DNA of 64,000 nucleotides from Chryseobacterium nepalense (GCF_023195755.1 NZ_CP096203.1:2480001-2544000); one strand, 5' to 3'. Counted from the first letter of the stretch, positions 1 to 9,129 are shown. Made by a program: numbers and translations. The notes: a model not told the origin generated them from the sequence alone.

Positions 1-1
1 T

Positions 2-97
2 ATAGATGGTTTAGAAAAGAAAATGAAGACCGCTAAAATCCTCAAAAACCTGGATGATGATTTTGATGGGTTCTTGGTGTATCTGGATGAAAAATAA
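2..97 (+). CDS. 3' end of an unidentified gene (partial)
   Basis: An open frame enters from the left edge and ends at TAA (95-97), giving 31 residues that end in FLVYLDEK. The composition is hydrophilic (Lys, Asp), as expected for a real C-terminus, and no competing frame is better. Too little is visible to name a family. Confidence 0.5.
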   Translation: MDGLEKKMKTAKILKNLDDDFDGFLVYLDEK

Positions 98-254
98 GTA
101 AATGTGAATGGTAAATTAGCCATGCAAGTGAATTTTAAATAAGATTAAAAATTGACAAGCGAAGCGGATTGACCAGAAGGAATTGACTATTGACACACAT
201 CCCTTTGTCATCTGAAGTTTTTTTGATAAGTTTAACCCATATTAATTCAATCGG

Positions 255-1658
255 ATGGTTCTCAGCAGAATTTGGTCGGCTTTTATTATTATTGCCATTG
301 CCATTGCCAGTGTAAAATACATTTCATCAAGCCATTATAAAACCATATTTAATGATATGGTGGTAGGTAAAAGCGGCGACACGGTACAGATTGCAACACA
401 GAAAATGAACACGCTTTCTCCGTTGGTAAAAGACAGTCTGACCCAAAAACCGGATTTTGCAGATAGCCGGATCCATTATAAGACAGATTCTTTACAACAG
501 GATGTGAAAGTATATCGTATTCAGGAAGCAGACGGTGTGATCGGAACCTCCGAAACCGCCGTGAAAATTTGTCTTGGACTCATCGGTATTATGACCTTAT
601 TTATGGGTTTTATGAGTATTGCTGAAAAAGCCGGCGGCATCAATCTTCTGAGCCGTTTGATCCAGCCCTTCTTTTCAAAGCTTTTCCCCGAAATTCCCAA
701 AAACCATCCTGCTTTCGGACATATGCTCATGAACTTTAGCGCCAATCTTCTCGGACTTGATAATGCAGCAACACCTTTCGGTTTAAAAGCCATGGAAAGT
801 TTACAAAGCTTAAACCCCAATAAAGATACCGCGAGCAATTCACAGATCATGTTTTTGTGCCTCCACGCAGGTGGGATGACCTTAATTCCCGTGTCAATTA
901 TTGCAATCCGCGCTTCAATGGGCTCAAAAACCCCGACGGATATTTTCCTTCCCTGTATGATTGCGACTTTTGCAGCAACGCTGGCCGCCATGATCATAGT
1001 ATCTTTGTATCAGAAGATCAATCTCTTAAGACCGGTTGTGATTGCTTACGTTGGAGGAATTTCAGCGATTATAGCATTATTGGTTTTGTATCTGGTACAG
1101 CTTAGTAAGGATCAGCTGGATGACTTCAGTAAAGTATTGAGCAATGGCTTGATTCTTTTTATCTTTCTTGGAATTGTTCTTGGCGCAGTCTATAAAAAAA
1201 TTAATGTTTTTGATGCTTTTATCGAAGGCGCAAAAGAAGGTTTTACCACTTGTGTGAAAATTATCCCATATTTGGTGGGTATGCTGATCGCCATCTCTTT
1301 GTTGAGAACTTCAGGCGTTTTTGATGTCATTATTGATGGAATGAAGTGGGTAGCTTACCATGCGAATCTTGATGCGAGATTTGTCGACGGGCTTCCGACA
1401 GCTTTAATAAAACCTTTGTCTGGTTCTGGTGCGAGAGGCATGATGGTGGACACGATGGCAACTTTCGGAGCCGACAGTTTCCAGGGTAAACTGGCCGCAG
1501 TGCTTCAGGGAAGCTCAGATACGACGTTTTATGTGATTGCCGTATATTTCGGGGCCGTTGCTGTGAAAAACACGAGATACACGGTCATTGCAATGCTTTT
1601 GGCCGATCTGGTGGGAATTATCACTTCTATTGCACTGGCATATTTATTTTTTGCTTAA
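255..1658 (+). CDS. SpmA-SpmB fusion, nucleoside-recognition (gate) domain membrane protein
   Basis: A 467-residue polytopic membrane protein. The N-terminal half carries an SpmA-like gate domain with the signature NLLGLDNAATPFGLKAM near residues 165-180. The C-terminal half carries an SpmB-like domain (EGAKEGFTTCVKIIPYL, then IKPLSGSGARG). In spore formers SpmA and SpmB are separate spore-maturation proteins; Bacteroidetes often fuse them, and the fused protein is thought to be an inner-membrane transporter of unknown substrate. A hydrophobic segment at residues 5-20 anchors the N-terminus, and a soluble stretch (about 30-95) precedes the first gate domain. The gene stands alone, followed by a small helical protein. 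The family call is firm; the function is not. Confidence 0.85.
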   Translation: MVLSRIWSAFIIIAIAIASVKYISSSHYKTIFNDMVVGKSGDTVQIATQKMNTLSPLVKDSLTQKPDFADSRIHYKTDSLQQDVKVYRIQEADGVIGTSETAVKICLGLIGIMTLFMGFMSIAEKAGGINLLSRLIQPFFSKLFPEIPKNHPAFGHMLMNFSANLLGLDNAATPFGLKAMESLQSLNPNKDTASNSQIMFLCLHAGGMTLIPVSIIAIRASMGSKTPTDIFLPCMIATFAATLAAMIIVSLYQKINLLRPVVIAYVGGISAIIALLVLYLVQLSKDQLDDFSKVLSNGLILFIFLGIVLGAVYKKINVFDAFIEGAKEGFTTCVKIIPYLVGMLIAISLLRTSGVFDVIIDGMKWVAYHANLDARFVDGLPTALIKPLSGSGARGMMVDTMATFGADSFQGKLAAVLQGSSDTTFYVIAVYFGAVAVKNTRYTVIAMLLADLVGIITSIALAYLFFA

Positions 1659-1739
1659 AAAACTCAAGGTTCAATGTTTAAGTTTTAAACATTGAAGTAT
1701 CATATGATAACCTTAAACACTAAACTTTAAACCACAACT

Positions 1740-2132
1740 ATGATTACAGATAAAGAATTTACATTAAGATTAATACGTCAGCTGAGCCAGGCATTGGAAA
1801 AACTCATTCTGGATAAACCGGAAGAAAGTTTAATGCAGAAAGATCTGGATTTCGATTCGTTAATGAGAGATATTTTTAAGATGAACTTCTCTGAAGTATC
1901 TTCAAAAACGAAAGAAGAGCTGATCGAAATGATCAACGAAAGACAAGAAAGAGATCACAAAGATTATTATGAAATGCTGGGTAATCTCTTTTATTTTAAA
2001 GGAAAAACAGAAATCAATAATGACTTTCTGGATAAAGCCAGAACGTTCTACGAACGCTATCTTCAAACCAGCGGAATTTTTGCGCTTCCGGTGATCAACA
2101 GAATTTCAGAAATAAAAAAAGCACTTGACTAA
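1740..2132 (+). CDS. small helical hypothetical protein
   Basis: A 130-residue, charged, apparently all-helical soluble protein with no signal peptide or membrane segment. The second half (about 75-125, LGNLFYFKG then FLDKARTFYERYLQTSG) reads like one or two TPR-type helical hairpins. It lies 80 bp downstream of the gate-domain transporter on the same strand and may be cotranscribed. Its TAA stop lies within the terminator hairpin shared with the convergent tonB-like gene. I do not recognise the family. Confidence 0.7.
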   Translation: MITDKEFTLRLIRQLSQALEKLILDKPEESLMQKDLDFDSLMRDIFKMNFSEVSSKTKEELIEMINERQERDHKDYYEMLGNLFYFKGKTEINNDFLDKARTFYERYLQTSGIFALPVINRISEIKKALD

Positions 2133-2141
2133 AGTGCTTTT
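2117..2141. terminator. bidirectional intrinsic terminator
   Basis: AAAAGCACTT (2117-2126) pairs with AAGTGCTTTT (2132-2141) around a 5-nt loop, flanked by A and T runs. It sits between two convergent genes and contains the stop codon of the rightward gene, so it can end transcription from both sides. Confidence 0.75.
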
Positions 2142-2146
2142 GTATG

Positions 2147-3028
2147 TTAAAAAGTGATTTTATAAGTTCCGGTGGAAGAAACACTGGCTCTCTCAGCTTT
2201 TACATATTTCTTTACCCAAGAAATAGCATTTGAGGTGATGCATGGATCGGATGTTCCACCTGATCTTCTTGCAGACACTACATTTCCTGCTTTATCAACC
2301 GTATAAGATATGGTGATTGTTCCGCTTGCAGTACAGCTGTTCGCAGGTTGCGCTCCCCCTCTTCCCATTGTTCCCGGTATGAAGCCCACCAGCTTTCTGT
2401 CGATTCCCACTCTGCTGTCGCCGTTTCCGTCTCCACCCAAAGGATCTCCTGCATTTCCGATGCCGTCTCCATCTCCCTGGCTTCCGGCTTTAGTTCCTCT
2501 TCCTCTGATGAGATTTCCGATGGCTGCAGTTCCTTTTCCGTCACCGTTTCCTGTTTTTGAATTGGAAGTTACCGCTCCTGATTTTTTAGTGTTTTTAGCA
2601 GCACTTGTGCTTGCAGCAGATTTTTTAGTTTCCGCTTTGGATTCTTCTTTTTTAGGTACCGTTATTTTTGAATTATTTCCGGTAATAATTTTTTCTTTTG
2701 CTTCAGATTTTTGGGTTTCAGGCTGAGGCTCAGGTTTTAAAACGGTTTTGGTTTCCGGAACAGCGGCTTCTGCAGGATCAGTAACATTTTCCGTTGCTGC
2801 AGCCAAGCTTCCCGGCTGATCGGCAGGTTCTTCTGCACCGTTTCCGTTTCTGTTGTCTCCAAAGTTTACCAGCATGGTGGTTACAATTTCAGGCTGCTCA
2901 TCCAGCTCTGGTTTCAGCTTATATAAAAAAACAAACAGCAGGATGGCAGACCAGATCAGGATAGAAAGCAATGCACTTTTTACCCGGTCTCTATTTTGTT
3001 CATTTTTATCTATAATATGGCTCCTCAT
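2147..3028 (-). CDS. TonB-like energy transducer
   Basis: Translation from the ATG at 3028 gives 293 residues. A single membrane anchor lies at about 18-37 (LLSILIWSAILLFVFLY). A long Pro/Glu/Lys-rich periplasmic spacer and a Gly/Asp/Asn-rich stretch follow, then a C-terminal TonB-type domain (GTITISYTVDKAGNV). TonB carries proton-motive energy from ExbB/ExbD to outer-membrane receptors. It lies downstream of exbB and exbD on the same strand. The frame also opens at 3115, but that start would overlap exbD by about 50 bp; 3028 puts the anchor in the usual place. The C-terminal domain contains two cysteines, which might form a disulfide. Confidence 0.85.
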   Translation of the reverse strand: MRSHIIDKNEQNRDRVKSALLSILIWSAILLFVFLYKLKPELDEQPEIVTTMLVNFGDNRNGNGAEEPADQPGSLAAATENVTDPAEAAVPETKTVLKPEPQPETQKSEAKEKIITGNNSKITVPKKEESKAETKKSAASTSAAKNTKKSGAVTSNSKTGNGDGKGTAAIGNLIRGRGTKAGSQGDGDGIGNAGDPLGGDGNGDSRVGIDRKLVGFIPGTMGRGGAQPANSCTASGTITISYTVDKAGNVVSARRSGGTSDPCITSNAISWVKKYVKAERASVSSTGTYKITF

Positions 3029-3062
3029 TTTAAAAAGATCATTTCCGAAAGTTTCGGAATTG

Positions 3063-3461
3063 TTATTTATCTTTAACTGTCGCAATGGCAATATTGAATT
3101 TGTATTTCTCAGCAATTTCCATTACAAAAACAACATCTTTGTGCATAGTATTTTCATCAGCCCTGATCGTAAAAGATTTATTGGTCTGATTAGTCAGCTT
3201 ATTCACGATCGTCTGTTCAAGCTGTGCTTTTTCTACAGGACTGTCGTCTACAAAATAAGATCCGTCCGGCTTGATGCTTACGGTTAAAGGATTTGGTATA
3301 TTATCTTCAACAGCTCCCGTTTTAGGTAACTTTACATCGATGGCACTTTGATTGGCCGCGGATGATGTTACCATAAAGAAGATCAGCATCAGCAGGATAA
3401 CATCGGTCATCGCTGCGAGACTGAACTCAGGATTTGCTTTATTTCTTCTCTGAATTTTCAT
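3063..3461 (-). CDS. exbD: ExbD/TolR biopolymer transport protein
   Basis: A 132-residue protein with one N-terminal membrane helix (about 17-36). It carries the proton-pathway aspartate in AAMTDVILLMLIFFMV, followed by a periplasmic ExbD/TolR domain. The length and the motif are typical. ExbD works with ExbB as the proton channel that drives TonB. It lies between exbB and the tonB-like gene, same strand, with 34-59 bp gaps, so the three probably form one operon. Confidence 0.93.
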   Translation of the reverse strand: MKIQRRNKANPEFSLAAMTDVILLMLIFFMVTSSAANQSAIDVKLPKTGAVEDNIPNPLTVSIKPDGSYFVDDSPVEKAQLEQTIVNKLTNQTNKSFTIRADENTMHKDVVFVMEIAEKYKFNIAIATVKDK

Positions 3462-3520
3462 CTGTTTATTTTTACTAATTTTTAAAGATCAGACGGAACC
3501 TTACGGTTTCATATGAAGAT

Positions 3521-4225
3521 TTATAAAGGTTTGTTGATAAGATCTAAAAATTCTCCGGACATGTTCTGTGCTTTCAATACAAACTTATCAATTCTTGTTA
3601 ATAATAAATTGTAGAAAAAGTTCGCCGGAATTGCTACTGCAAGTCCCACCGCTGTTTGTCCCAACGCCGTGTAAATACCTTCTGACAAAGTTTTAGGTGA
3701 AAAAGATCCGCTAGCGTGAGAAAGGTTAAAGAAAGCGATAATCATCCCGATTACCGTTCCCAAAAGTCCCAGCATCGGAGCAATACTTGGTACTACCGCC
3801 AAAAGATTAAGGTTTTTTTCCATATTGGCAACCTCAACCTGTGCCTGGGATTCCATTGCACTTACGATATCGGAAACCGGTCTTCCCAATCTTGAAATTC
3901 CTTTTTCCAGAATACGGCCTTCAGGAGAGTTTTGTCTTTTACAATAATCCAGTGCAGATTCCATTTTTCCTTCTTTGATAAAGTCTTCAATATTATCCAT
4001 GAAGTTGGCATCCGTTTTAGAGGTAAGCCTTTTAATAAAGAAAAAACGTTCAAAGAACAGATATACGGAAAATACACCGAGCAGGAGTACGGTCACCATT
4101 ACTATTTTGGCGAAGGCACCTCCGTGAAACATGATTTTCCAAAATGAAAATTCTAAATCTTCCGCCGCTACCGTAGGTGTAGCAACCTGTGCAAACAAAA
4201 TCTGAGTAAGTTCCGTTATCAGCAT
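3521..4225 (-). CDS. exbB: ExbB/TolQ/MotA-family proton channel subunit
   Basis: A 234-residue protein with three membrane helices: about 30-55, about 145-168 (the MLGLLGTVIGMIIAF motif typical of the family) and about 185-210 (LGQTAVGLAVAIPANFFYNLL). A cytoplasmic helical region lies between the first two. It is the first gene of the ExbB-ExbD-TonB operon and forms the pentameric channel around the ExbD helix. A -7 box (TACATTTG) lies 31 bp upstream of the ATG. Confidence 0.93.
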   Translation of the reverse strand: MLITELTQILFAQVATPTVAAEDLEFSFWKIMFHGGAFAKIVMVTVLLLGVFSVYLFFERFFFIKRLTSKTDANFMDNIEDFIKEGKMESALDYCKRQNSPEGRILEKGISRLGRPVSDIVSAMESQAQVEVANMEKNLNLLAVVPSIAPMLGLLGTVIGMIIAFFNLSHASGSFSPKTLSEGIYTALGQTAVGLAVAIPANFFYNLLLTRIDKFVLKAQNMSGEFLDLINKPL

Positions 4226-4255
4226 TAATCTGTATTTTTATAAGAGTTGTAACGA

Positions 4256-4263
4256 CAAATGTA
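4256..4263 (-). promoter_or_regulatory. Bacteroidetes -7 box for the exbB operon
   Basis: On the minus strand this reads TACATTTG, a full match to TAnnTTTG, 31 bp upstream of the exbB ATG. No clear TTTG -33 element is present at the expected spacing. Confidence 0.5.
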
Positions 4264-4403
4264 CTGGAATATTATGAAATGGTATCTTAAAAAATGCTTA
4301 AAACACATTAAAATTTGTTATTTTCAGCAATAGCAAGTTTCTTTTCAAAAAAATCTGAAAAGAAAACTGTATAAAATTTCGGAGAAGAAGAGAACGTTAA
4401 ATG

Positions 4404-4865
4404 TTAATCTTCGTCTACTTCAATATCATCCTGGCTAAATTCGCATTTCAGCCTGAAAGGAATCGGAGCATTGGAACCTGTGTAAAAATCATCAATGGTT
4501 CCTTTCCACACAACCTGAAGCTCGCCTTTTTCATTTTTATCAAACAGCAGCTCATTATCGTAGATAAAAGCATCCTCGTCATCGAAAAGATCTACTTCTG
4601 TAAAAGTGTCTTCATCAGAATCATTAATCATAATTGTTTTCCCTTCTATTTCCGCAGATTCAATAGGGAAATCAAAAACCTCAAGTGAAAGTTGAGGAAA
4701 GTTGTACTGCAGAGAATCATCCTCCACATGATCCAGACCGTCATCCGTGATGATCTCAACCTCTAAAAAATGCTGCTGGTTGCTGTAAACCGCTTTACAA
4801 TAAGTGTTTCTGATATTGTACTTTAGCGTTTCGTCCGGATGGTAAATTTTTAAAATCCCTTTCAT
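4404..4865 (-). CDS. acidic hypothetical protein
   Basis: A 153-residue, strongly acidic soluble protein with no signal peptide, starting MKGILKIYHP. Clusters of Asp and Glu lie at about 45-52, 84-100 and the C-terminus (DDIEVDED). Alternating hydrophobic residues suggest beta structure. It is a single gene between the exbB operon and a divergent lipoprotein gene, with a -7 box TATCTTTG at 4914-4921. The family is not recognised. Confidence 0.75.
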   Translation of the reverse strand: MKGILKIYHPDETLKYNIRNTYCKAVYSNQQHFLEVEIITDDGLDHVEDDSLQYNFPQLSLEVFDFPIESAEIEGKTIMINDSDEDTFTEVDLFDDEDAFIYDNELLFDKNEKGELQVVWKGTIDDFYTGSNAPIPFRLKCEFSQDDIEVDED

Positions 4866-4913
4866 TTTTTCTTAAAAAAGAGCTGTAATAATATGATTGT
4901 TAAACGTTTTCAA

Positions 4914-4921
4914 CAAAGATA
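4914..4921 (-). promoter_or_regulatory. -7 box for the acidic protein gene
   Basis: Minus-strand TATCTTTG matches TAnnTTTG, 49 bp upstream of the ATG at 4865. The rest of the 4866-5158 gap is AT-rich and I see no gene in it. Confidence 0.4.
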
Positions 4922-5126
4922 AAAAATAGATTGAACGTGAAAAATTTTTTGAAAATTATTTTTTAAAATCATTATTTATGAAAAGTGTTGAATAATGTCA
5001 TGAATGCATTATGCAAACACTAATCTTAATCATCCGGATAATTATGCTTCACCAATTAAAGTCTGTTTTAAACGAGCTCTCCCATTCATGTAGAAAATCT
5101 TTTACTGCTTTTCTACTTTAAATATT

Positions 5127-5134
5127 TACATTTG
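5127..5134 (+). promoter_or_regulatory. -7 box for the DUF885 lipoprotein gene
   Basis: TACATTTG matches the TAnnTTTG consensus 25 bp before the ATG at 5159. A TTG inside this box could be mistaken for an earlier start codon. Confidence 0.45.
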
Positions 5135-5158
5135 TTTTTTATAAAGAATTTCCGAAGA

Positions 5159-6955
5159 ATGAAACATATCATATCGAAAAGCATTGTAGGTTTGAGCCTG
5201 GTGCTGAGCCTCACTTCCTGCAAAAAATCTGATTCCCCTTTAACCAAAGTCACGCCCTCTAATATCGATTCTATTGCTTCCAATTATTATGAGCAGTACC
5301 TGAAACTTTATCCGCTTGACGCCACTTCGCAGGGTGACTTACGATATAACGACCAGCTTCCGATCACCATTGATAAAGATTTTATTTCCGGGGAAGTGGC
5401 TTTTTATCGCTCCGTACAGAAACAGCTCGAAAACGTAGACTACAAAAACCTTTCCGATGAAGATAAAGTGGTTTATGATGTATTGAACTTCACACTGAAA
5501 GATAAAATCCAGGCGTACGATTATCATCCGGAATATATTCCTTTTACCCAGTTTGGCGGACTGCCGCTTAACTTTCCGCTTTATGGGAGCGGAGAAGGAA
5601 GCCAGCCTTTTAAAACAGAAAAAGACTACAGCGACTGGCTCAAAAGAATGGAAAAGTTTCCGGACTGGATGAACGCTGCAACGGATAATTTCCGGGAAGG
5701 GATCAGCAATAAGATGGTTTTACCTAAGAAACTGGTAATCAAAATGATTCCGCAGATGAGAGCCGAAGAAATCATAACTGCGGATTGGGAAAAGAATATT
5801 TTCTATGGGCCGGTAAGAAATTTCCCAAAAGATTTTACCAAAGAACAGAAAGATAAATTTTCAAAATTGTATAAAGATGCCATTACACAAAAGATCATTC
5901 CGGCTTATACAAAAATGGGAGACTTCTTAGAAAAAGAATATTTACCAAAAGCAAGAGATACAGACGGTTATAACAGTCTTCCTAACGGAAAAGAAATTTA
6001 TCAGTATTACGCAAAAAGCTGGACTACAACAGATAAAACCCCTGAAGAAATCAATAAAACAGGACTTCAGCAGGTGGCCATGCTTCGTGCCGAAATGGAA
6101 AAAGTAAAACAGCAGGTGGGCTTTAGCGGAACGCTTGAGGAGTTCATCAGCTATGTAAAAACAGACCCAAAAGCGATGCCTTACAAAACATCAAAAGAAG
6201 TGCTGGATGCTTTTAATGGAATTTTAACGAAAATCACGCCTAAACTGAAAACGATGTTTTCCGTAACTCCAAAGACGAAGTTTGAGATCAGGCAGACGGA
6301 AAAATTCAGGGAAGCCAGTGCGAGTGCGGAATATATCCAGGGAACTCCGGATGGAAAAAGACCGGGGATTTTCTATGTCCCGCTTCCGGATCCGTCCAAA
6401 TTCAATGTGACTTCAGGAATGGAATCTCTGTTTTTGCATGAGGCGATACCAGGACATCATTACCAGGTTTCTTTACAGCAGGAAAACACCAAGCTTCCGA
6501 AATTCATGAGATTCGGGTGGTTCGGTGCGTATGGTGAAGGATGGGCGCATTACTGTGAAACGTTAGGTCCGGAATTCGGATTGTATACGGATCCTTATCA
6601 GAAAATGGGCTATCTGAGTGACCAAATGCTGAGAGCTGTAAGACTTGTGGTTGATACAGGCCTCCATACCGGAAGAATGACAAGAGAAGAAGCTATCAAA
6701 TATTTTCTGAGCAATATTTCTTATGATGAAGCCGGCGCAACGGCTGAAGTAGAACGATACATGGCAATGCCCGGACAGGCTTTAGGTTATAAAATTGGTT
6801 CTTTGAGGATTCGTGAGTTAAGGGAAAAATATCAGAAAGAACTGGGCGGCAAATTCAGCCTGGCCAAGTTTCATGATGAAATTCTGAATCAGGGCTGTCT
6901 TCCTTTGGATGTCCTGAACCGGAAGATGGAATTGTGGGCGAAAAAGCAGAAATAA
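5159..6955 (+). CDS. DUF885-family lipoprotein, putative zinc peptidase
   Basis: 598 residues from the ATG at 5159. The N-terminus is a lipoprotein signal: a hydrophobic stretch ending LTSC, with Cys as the acylation site. The DUF885 body follows, carrying HEAIPGHH at about 427-434. That HExxxGH motif resembles metallopeptidase zinc sites, and the later GEGWAHYCE supplies a likely third ligand. Members are usually annotated as putative M32-like or uncharacterised peptidases of the cell envelope; the substrate is unknown. The earlier in-frame TTG at 5132 lies in the promoter box and would spoil the signal peptide, so I reject it. Monocistronic by context. Confidence 0.88.
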   Translation: MKHIISKSIVGLSLVLSLTSCKKSDSPLTKVTPSNIDSIASNYYEQYLKLYPLDATSQGDLRYNDQLPITIDKDFISGEVAFYRSVQKQLENVDYKNLSDEDKVVYDVLNFTLKDKIQAYDYHPEYIPFTQFGGLPLNFPLYGSGEGSQPFKTEKDYSDWLKRMEKFPDWMNAATDNFREGISNKMVLPKKLVIKMIPQMRAEEIITADWEKNIFYGPVRNFPKDFTKEQKDKFSKLYKDAITQKIIPAYTKMGDFLEKEYLPKARDTDGYNSLPNGKEIYQYYAKSWTTTDKTPEEINKTGLQQVAMLRAEMEKVKQQVGFSGTLEEFISYVKTDPKAMPYKTSKEVLDAFNGILTKITPKLKTMFSVTPKTKFEIRQTEKFREASASAEYIQGTPDGKRPGIFYVPLPDPSKFNVTSGMESLFLHEAIPGHHYQVSLQQENTKLPKFMRFGWFGAYGEGWAHYCETLGPEFGLYTDPYQKMGYLSDQMLRAVRLVVDTGLHTGRMTREEAIKYFLSNISYDEAGATAEVERYMAMPGQALGYKIGSLRIRELREKYQKELGGKFSLAKFHDEILNQGCLPLDVLNRKMELWAKKQK

Positions 6956-7038
6956 TTAATTTTTATCACAAAAGAACAAATATTTATATTCTTTTATTCC
7001 TTTTGCGGTAAAATCAAGCTTAATAAAAATACAAATAA

Positions 7039-7428
7039 ATGTTTACTGTAGAACAAATTGAACATGCGCACAGCAAAGTACAGTCGGGTGCCGATTTTCC
7101 GAATTACATCAAAGAAATAAAAGAATTCGGTGTACAGTCTTTCGAAACCTGGGTAAAAGACAGTCATACGGAATATTTTGGAGAGAACGGCTACACCACA
7201 AAATCCCGGCCTCAATATGATGAACTAGCCGTTGAAAACAAAGTTGATAAAGAATTATTTATCAACCAATTAAAAAGTCATCAGCATGGTGAAACAGATT
7301 ATATGAAATTCTGCGAAGACTGTGCCCGGACAGGAATTGAGAAGTGGATTGTGGATCTTAATCAATTTTCCTGCATCTATTATGATAAAGCAGGTAATAC
7401 AATTCTTACGGAAGAAATTCCTCATTAA
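7039..7428 (+). CDS. DUF1398 (YbcV-like) family protein
   Basis: A 129-residue soluble protein starting MFTVEQIEHAHSKVQSGADF, which matches the DUF1398 family pattern (short, acidic, with GADFP and YIKEIKEFGV). The family occurs in many bacteria and some phages; its role is unknown. The C-terminal IVDLNQFSCIYYDKAGN is also typical. The next gene follows about 70 bp downstream on the same strand. Confidence 0.75.
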   Translation: MFTVEQIEHAHSKVQSGADFPNYIKEIKEFGVQSFETWVKDSHTEYFGENGYTTKSRPQYDELAVENKVDKELFINQLKSHQHGETDYMKFCEDCARTGIEKWIVDLNQFSCIYYDKAGNTILTEEIPH

Positions 7429-7495
7429 AAAACTAAAATTGATTCCCCGGTTACTAAGTTTTTCCAAGGATATTTCAGAACAAAAATCAAATAAA

Positions 7496-7942
7496 ATGAT
7501 ACAAAGTTTACAATCCCTTTTCACAAGAGATTTAAATAAATTAAAAACAGAAATCGAATCTTATCAAAACGAAGAAAACATCTGGAAAACCGATAATAAT
7601 ATTTCTAATTCAGCCGGGAACCTTTGTCTCCATCTGGTAGGAAACCTTAATCACTATATTGGAGCCACACTTGGAAATTCCGGCTATATAAGAAACAGGG
7701 ACCTTGAATTTTCATTAAAAAATATACCAAGGACAGAATTGATTCAGCAGATTGAAAGAACTATTGAAACTGTAGACCTTACGCTTGGAAATTTATCTGC
7801 GGAAGAACTTCAGAAAGCATATCCTTCCGAACCTTTGGGCTATGCCATGACAACAGAGTATTTCCTGATTCACCTGTTCGGGCATTTAAGCTATCATCTT
7901 GGGCAGATAAATTATCATCGAAGATTGCTTGATGTGAAGTAA
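7496..7942 (+). CDS. DinB-like four-helix-bundle protein
   Basis: 148 residues from the ATG at 7496. Histidines are placed as in DinB/DUF1572 proteins: LCLHLVGNLNHYIG at about 40-53 and HLFGHLSYHLGQINYHRR near the C-terminus. In this superfamily such His residues bind a divalent metal; some members are thiol transferases, others are uncharacterised. The frame is open back to 7322, but that part overlaps the upstream DUF1398 gene and reads as non-protein, so I chose the internal ATG. Confidence 0.78.
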   Translation: MIQSLQSLFTRDLNKLKTEIESYQNEENIWKTDNNISNSAGNLCLHLVGNLNHYIGATLGNSGYIRNRDLEFSLKNIPRTELIQQIERTIETVDLTLGNLSAEELQKAYPSEPLGYAMTTEYFLIHLFGHLSYHLGQINYHRRLLDVK

Positions 7943-8014
7943 TTTAATCTTTTAAACTACCCGGCTAAATTTTTCGTGAAAATTTAGCCACCATTACCTC
8001 ATTATTGCATGCCA

Positions 8015-8635
8015 TTATTTTTCGAATAGCATTTTCGTAATAAAATCTTTCTCTCCTTTTCCTCTTGCCGGAGAATATTCTCTTCCATAGAAAATAATCT
8101 GGAGATGAAGTTTATTCCACACGCTTTCCGGCCATATGGCTTTTGCATCTTTTTCTGTTTCTACAACGTTTTTTCCGGAGGTCAGTTTCCATTGCGTCAT
8201 TAAACGATGAATATGGGTATCTACCGGAAAAGCAGGAAATCCGAAACCCTGGCTCATCACTACTGAAGCCGTTTTGTGGCCTACTCCCGGAAGTGCTTCG
8301 AGTTCTTCATAAGTTTGCGGTACTACTCCATGATGTCTTTCCAAAAGCAGTTCTGCCATTCTTTTAAGGTTCTTTGCCTTCGTATTGGATAACCCGATTT
8401 CTTTGATCAGTTCCTTAATTTCTTCCACCTCCAGCTTTGCCATTTTTTGGGGAGTTCCTGCAATCCTGAACAGTTCCGGAGTAACCTGGTTTACTTTTTT
8501 ATCGGTAGTCTGTGCCGAAAGTGCCACCGCAACCATCAACGTGTAAGGGTCGGTATGATCCAACGGAATCGGTACTTGAGGATACAATTTTTCCAATTCT
8601 CTCTGAACAAGCTCCGCTCTTTGCTTTTTTGTCAT
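8015..8635 (-). CDS. nth: endonuclease III (DNA glycosylase/AP lyase) without the 4Fe-4S loop
   Basis: 206 residues from MTKKQRAEL at 8635. It carries the HhH-GPD fold: ALSAQTTDKKVN, the helix-hairpin-helix ALPGVGHKTASVV with the catalytic Lys, and PVDTHIHR with the catalytic Asp. The enzyme removes oxidised pyrimidines in base-excision repair. The usual C-terminal Cys-x6-Cys-x2-Cys-x5-Cys cluster is absent: the protein ends FYGREYSPARGKGEKDF with no cysteine. The start is set by family length; an in-frame ATG at 8656 would add seven residues. It is divergent from bcp, 32 bp away. Confidence 0.9.
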   Translation of the reverse strand: MTKKQRAELVQRELEKLYPQVPIPLDHTDPYTLMVAVALSAQTTDKKVNQVTPELFRIAGTPQKMAKLEVEEIKELIKEIGLSNTKAKNLKRMAELLLERHHGVVPQTYEELEALPGVGHKTASVVMSQGFGFPAFPVDTHIHRLMTQWKLTSGKNVVETEKDAKAIWPESVWNKLHLQIIFYGREYSPARGKGEKDFITKMLFEK

Positions 8636-8667
8636 GTAACCATTAAATTTGAACAAAAATAAACATT

Positions 8668-9117
8668 ATGCTTAAAGTCGGCGAAAAATTACCTCAATTT
8701 GAAGGAATAAATCAGGATGGAGAAACCGTACGTTCTGAACAATTAATCGGAAAGAAACTGGTTATTTTCTTTTATCCCCAGGCCAATACGCCAACCTGCA
8801 CGGTAGAAGCCTGTAACCTGAGTGATAATTACTCAAAACTGGAAAAGGCTGGTTTTCAACTGTTGGGAATCAGCGGAGACTCGGTAAAAAAACAGAAAAA
8901 CTTTCACAGCAAGTTTGCTTTTCCTTATGATCTCATCGCTGATGAGAGCCACGAAATTCTTGAAAAATTCGGAGTTTGGCAGGAAAAAACAACTTTCGGG
9001 AAAACGTATATGGGAATTGTGAGAACGACCTTTATTTTTGATGAAAAAGGAATCTGTGAAAGAGTTATTGAAAAAGTAACATCAAAGACTGCTGCGGAGC
9101 AGATTCTGGAAGGATAA
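8668..9117 (+). CDS. bcp: thioredoxin-dependent peroxiredoxin (BCP/PrxQ)
   Basis: A 149-residue AhpC/TSA-fold protein. The active-site segment FFYPQANTPTCTVEAC contains the peroxidatic Cys of the PxxxTxxC motif and a second Cys five residues later, the PrxQ arrangement. It reduces hydroperoxides using thioredoxin in the cytoplasm. The length is typical. It is divergent from nth with a very short shared upstream region. Confidence 0.92.
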   Translation: MLKVGEKLPQFEGINQDGETVRSEQLIGKKLVIFFYPQANTPTCTVEACNLSDNYSKLEKAGFQLLGISGDSVKKQKNFHSKFAFPYDLIADESHEILEKFGVWQEKTTFGKTYMGIVRTTFIFDEKGICERVIEKVTSKTAAEQILEG

Positions 9118-9129
9118 TTTTACAGCATA

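Noticed and set aside
255..1658. SpmA-SpmB fusion as evidence for sporulation
   Set aside because: Non-sporulating Bacteroidetes carry this fused gate-domain protein; no sporulation genes are in the window.
2278..2726. Several ORFs on both strands across the Gly- and Pro-rich part of the tonB-like gene
   Set aside because: Low-complexity coding DNA keeps other frames open by chance; none has a start context, signal or domain.
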